A stretch of DNA of 64,000 nucleotides from Aselliscus stoliczkanus (taxonomy: Eukaryota > Chordata > Mammalia > Chiroptera > Hipposideridae). Where the stretch lies: positions 76,098,852 through 76,162,851 of the forward strand of contig CM066736.1 in the NCBI GenBank assembly GCA_033961575.1, in the 5' to 3' direction. The notes beneath the pieces were generated by a model that was not told the origin of the DNA, made no database searches, and worked only from the letters and a program-made list of their open reading frames with translations. The translations under genes and the position numbers were made by a program. Positions 62,480 through 64,000 of this stretch are shown piece after piece. How positions within the stretch are numbered: the first letter of the stretch is position 1; each line of letters begins with the position of its first letter.

Positions 62480-62640
62480 GATTACTAATATCCTCACTCT
62501 GTCGAAAATCAAGCATCAGACAAGTTAAGTGGTTTCCTTAGAAATACAAAAGTAGCAAAAGGGCAAACTGGAATTAGGAGTCAGTTCGCCTGATTCCAGT
62601 TTTGTATTCTTTCTAATGCACTGCTTCTACAGCATAAGTT
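62480..62640 (+). repeat. MIR-like fragment
   Basis: 'GACAAGTTAAGTGGTTTCC...GGAGTCAGTTCGCCTGATTCCAG...CTAATGCACTGCTTC' follows the 3' half of MIR. Confidence 0.65.
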
Positions 62641-63751
62641 CTTTACTAAATTACCTTTAAATTCTGCAATTCACTGACTTGTTTAATATGGTGTCTTAAC
62701 AGGCTTGTGTGCTTAGGACTAAGGATTAATAAAGTCTTGACATATTCTTACTATTGGGAAAAAGCAGAGGATGTATTGCTATTAGATTATGTTCTATTCT
62801 GGTCTCAAGTTTCAATTTATCGTTCCCAAATAATGACGAAGATTATCTCCTTCCCAACTTTATCTGAATTCCAACCCAAAGTCAACAGCCTCAAGAATGA
62901 GAGAACAATATCTGCAAAGGACATGATATGTTGGATTATAAAGTCAGGCTCTTCATGGTAGGTTTCCCTGCTGCAATGTCTTCAACCTCCATTCCAATGA
63001 CAATTTGGTAGGGGTAGAACATCAGAAAGCAATCTGTTTCATCATTTCACCATAGATGTTCATTATCCCAAGAAACTGATAAGTTAATTAAATGCTATTT
63101 TATTATTCAACACTTGACTAAACCTAGCCTAAGCCTGAAGACAAACAGGTGACTCCCTTCCTAGTGAGTAAATTCCCACTGGAAACCAAATTATTACATA
63201 TTTACAACCCTACAACAGTGATGGGGGAGGGGGAGGGGCCAATTAAAATAAAATATGGCCTAGGCCTAAAGAAGAAGGGCAGGTGCCAAGAAACAAAACA
63301 ATTTTTTAAAATTTCACAGGAGATTCTGATACACAACTACTCTCATTCTGTTGAGAATCACTAGATTGAAGATTGGTGAAGCTCAGTGAATAAACATTCT
63401 AAAATTAGTCAAATAATTCTTTAAACCACAGATGAGCTGACTTTTTCCTTGTCTTTTTTTTTCTTTTTTGATGACATAAGGAGATGACTCTCTTAAATTT
63501 GCATGAAAAATTTAAGTGGGTGTGCACATCAAGGGGTACTACCTAAAAATGTATTCAGAACCACCACTGTAGCAACTAACTCTGCGTAATCAGAGTATCA
63601 TTATTCCTATGGGAAAATACCAAAATAATTCAATTTTCTTAACATCTTAGAAGATTAAAAGTTTTCCTCACATTCTGCTGAAATTTCAAGTATTATTGTA
63701 TCTAATTAGATGAGCAATAACATGTTTTTTCTGGAAACTTTAGTGTATATA

Positions 63752-64000
63752 CAAGGTCTGACAATTAAGTTCACAAACCAGTTGCAACGATATTGCTGAC
63801 CTTTTTTTGATATCAGAGGGATTATTCATTATGAATTTGAACCAATTGGACAAAGAGTTAACCAACTCTACTACTTGGAAGTGCTGAAAAGGCTGGGTGA
63901 AAAAGTTGGACGAAAACGACCTGAGCTTGTTGCCAACAATTCATGGCTCTTGCATCACGACAATGCACCAGCTCACATGGCACTGTCTGTGAGGCAGTTT
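63752..64000 (+). pseudogene. Mariner with internal deletion, runs off the window
   Basis: The 5' inverted end CAAGGTCTGACAATTAAGTT follows TA (63750-63751). After about 50 bp the sequence jumps into the middle of the transposase: DIRGIIHYEFEPIGQRVNQL, later ELVANNSWLLHHDNAPAH with the second catalytic aspartate. The helix-turn-helix part and first catalytic aspartate (GDETW, present in the copy at 2986) are deleted. The frame is open to the window edge. It is the same family as 2986-3834. Confidence 0.88.

Overview
This is AT-rich, intron-poorly-marked vertebrate nuclear DNA of mammalian type. It has no prokaryotic-style operons, rRNA genes, intact tRNA genes or CRISPR arrays. The repeats are a mammalian set: LINE-1, a half-L1 (HAL1), L2, MIR, an MLT1-like LTR, hAT-Charlie-like fragments and CA/TG microsatellites. 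On top of these lie lineage-specific tRNA-derived SINEs that begin GGGCCGGCCGAGTGG, a VES-like dimeric SINE and several Tc1/mariner elements. VES-like SINEs together with abundant mariner DNA point to a bat. I cannot resolve the genus from sequence alone.

Layout. 1-6.2 kb: a long SINE, a SINE with an ATT tail, a TA-flanked MITE split by a SINE, a decayed mariner transposase (minus strand) abutting an L1 scrap, then three more copies of the same MITE family around a palindromic microsatellite. 6.2-14.8 kb: MIR, L2, a 627-bp unassigned TA-flanked DNA transposon, a long SINE inside a MIR, an L1 ORF2 scrap and an ancient unassigned repeat. 14.8-19.7 kb: mostly unique DNA. 19.7-25.9 kb: a VES-like SINE, an L1 ORF1 scrap, a full-length HAL1 with target-site duplications (itself hit by a long SINE), and a second 3' end of the same LINE on the other strand. 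26-34 kb: two old L1 copies, one interrupted by an MLT1-like LTR. 34-44 kb: mostly unique, with an inverted-repeat (fold-back) mariner at 38.9-39.8 kb. 44.2-51 kb: a nearly full-length ancient L1 on the minus strand carrying four SINE insertions. 51-64 kb: L1 and L2 scraps, a solo LTR with a perfect 6-bp duplication, another LTR-like block, and a deleted mariner running off the right edge.

Host gene content is thin. No long host reading frame exists; nearly all long open frames are repeat-derived or shadows. Four short minus-strand segments (59707-59740, 56046-56098, 13191-13256, 8657-8680) have good splice signals on both sides. In that order they keep one open reading frame, which suggests the window is intronic sequence of a minus-strand gene that I do not recognise. 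This is the main lead on a host gene and is not proven.

I see no novel multi-gene system. The most interesting structures are the HAL1 (ORF1, then a short in-frame relic of the ORF2 C-terminus between two 3'-UTR copies, with 111-bp repeats in its 5' region), the fold-back mariner, and a host-like segment found in inverted orientation inside a DNA transposon.
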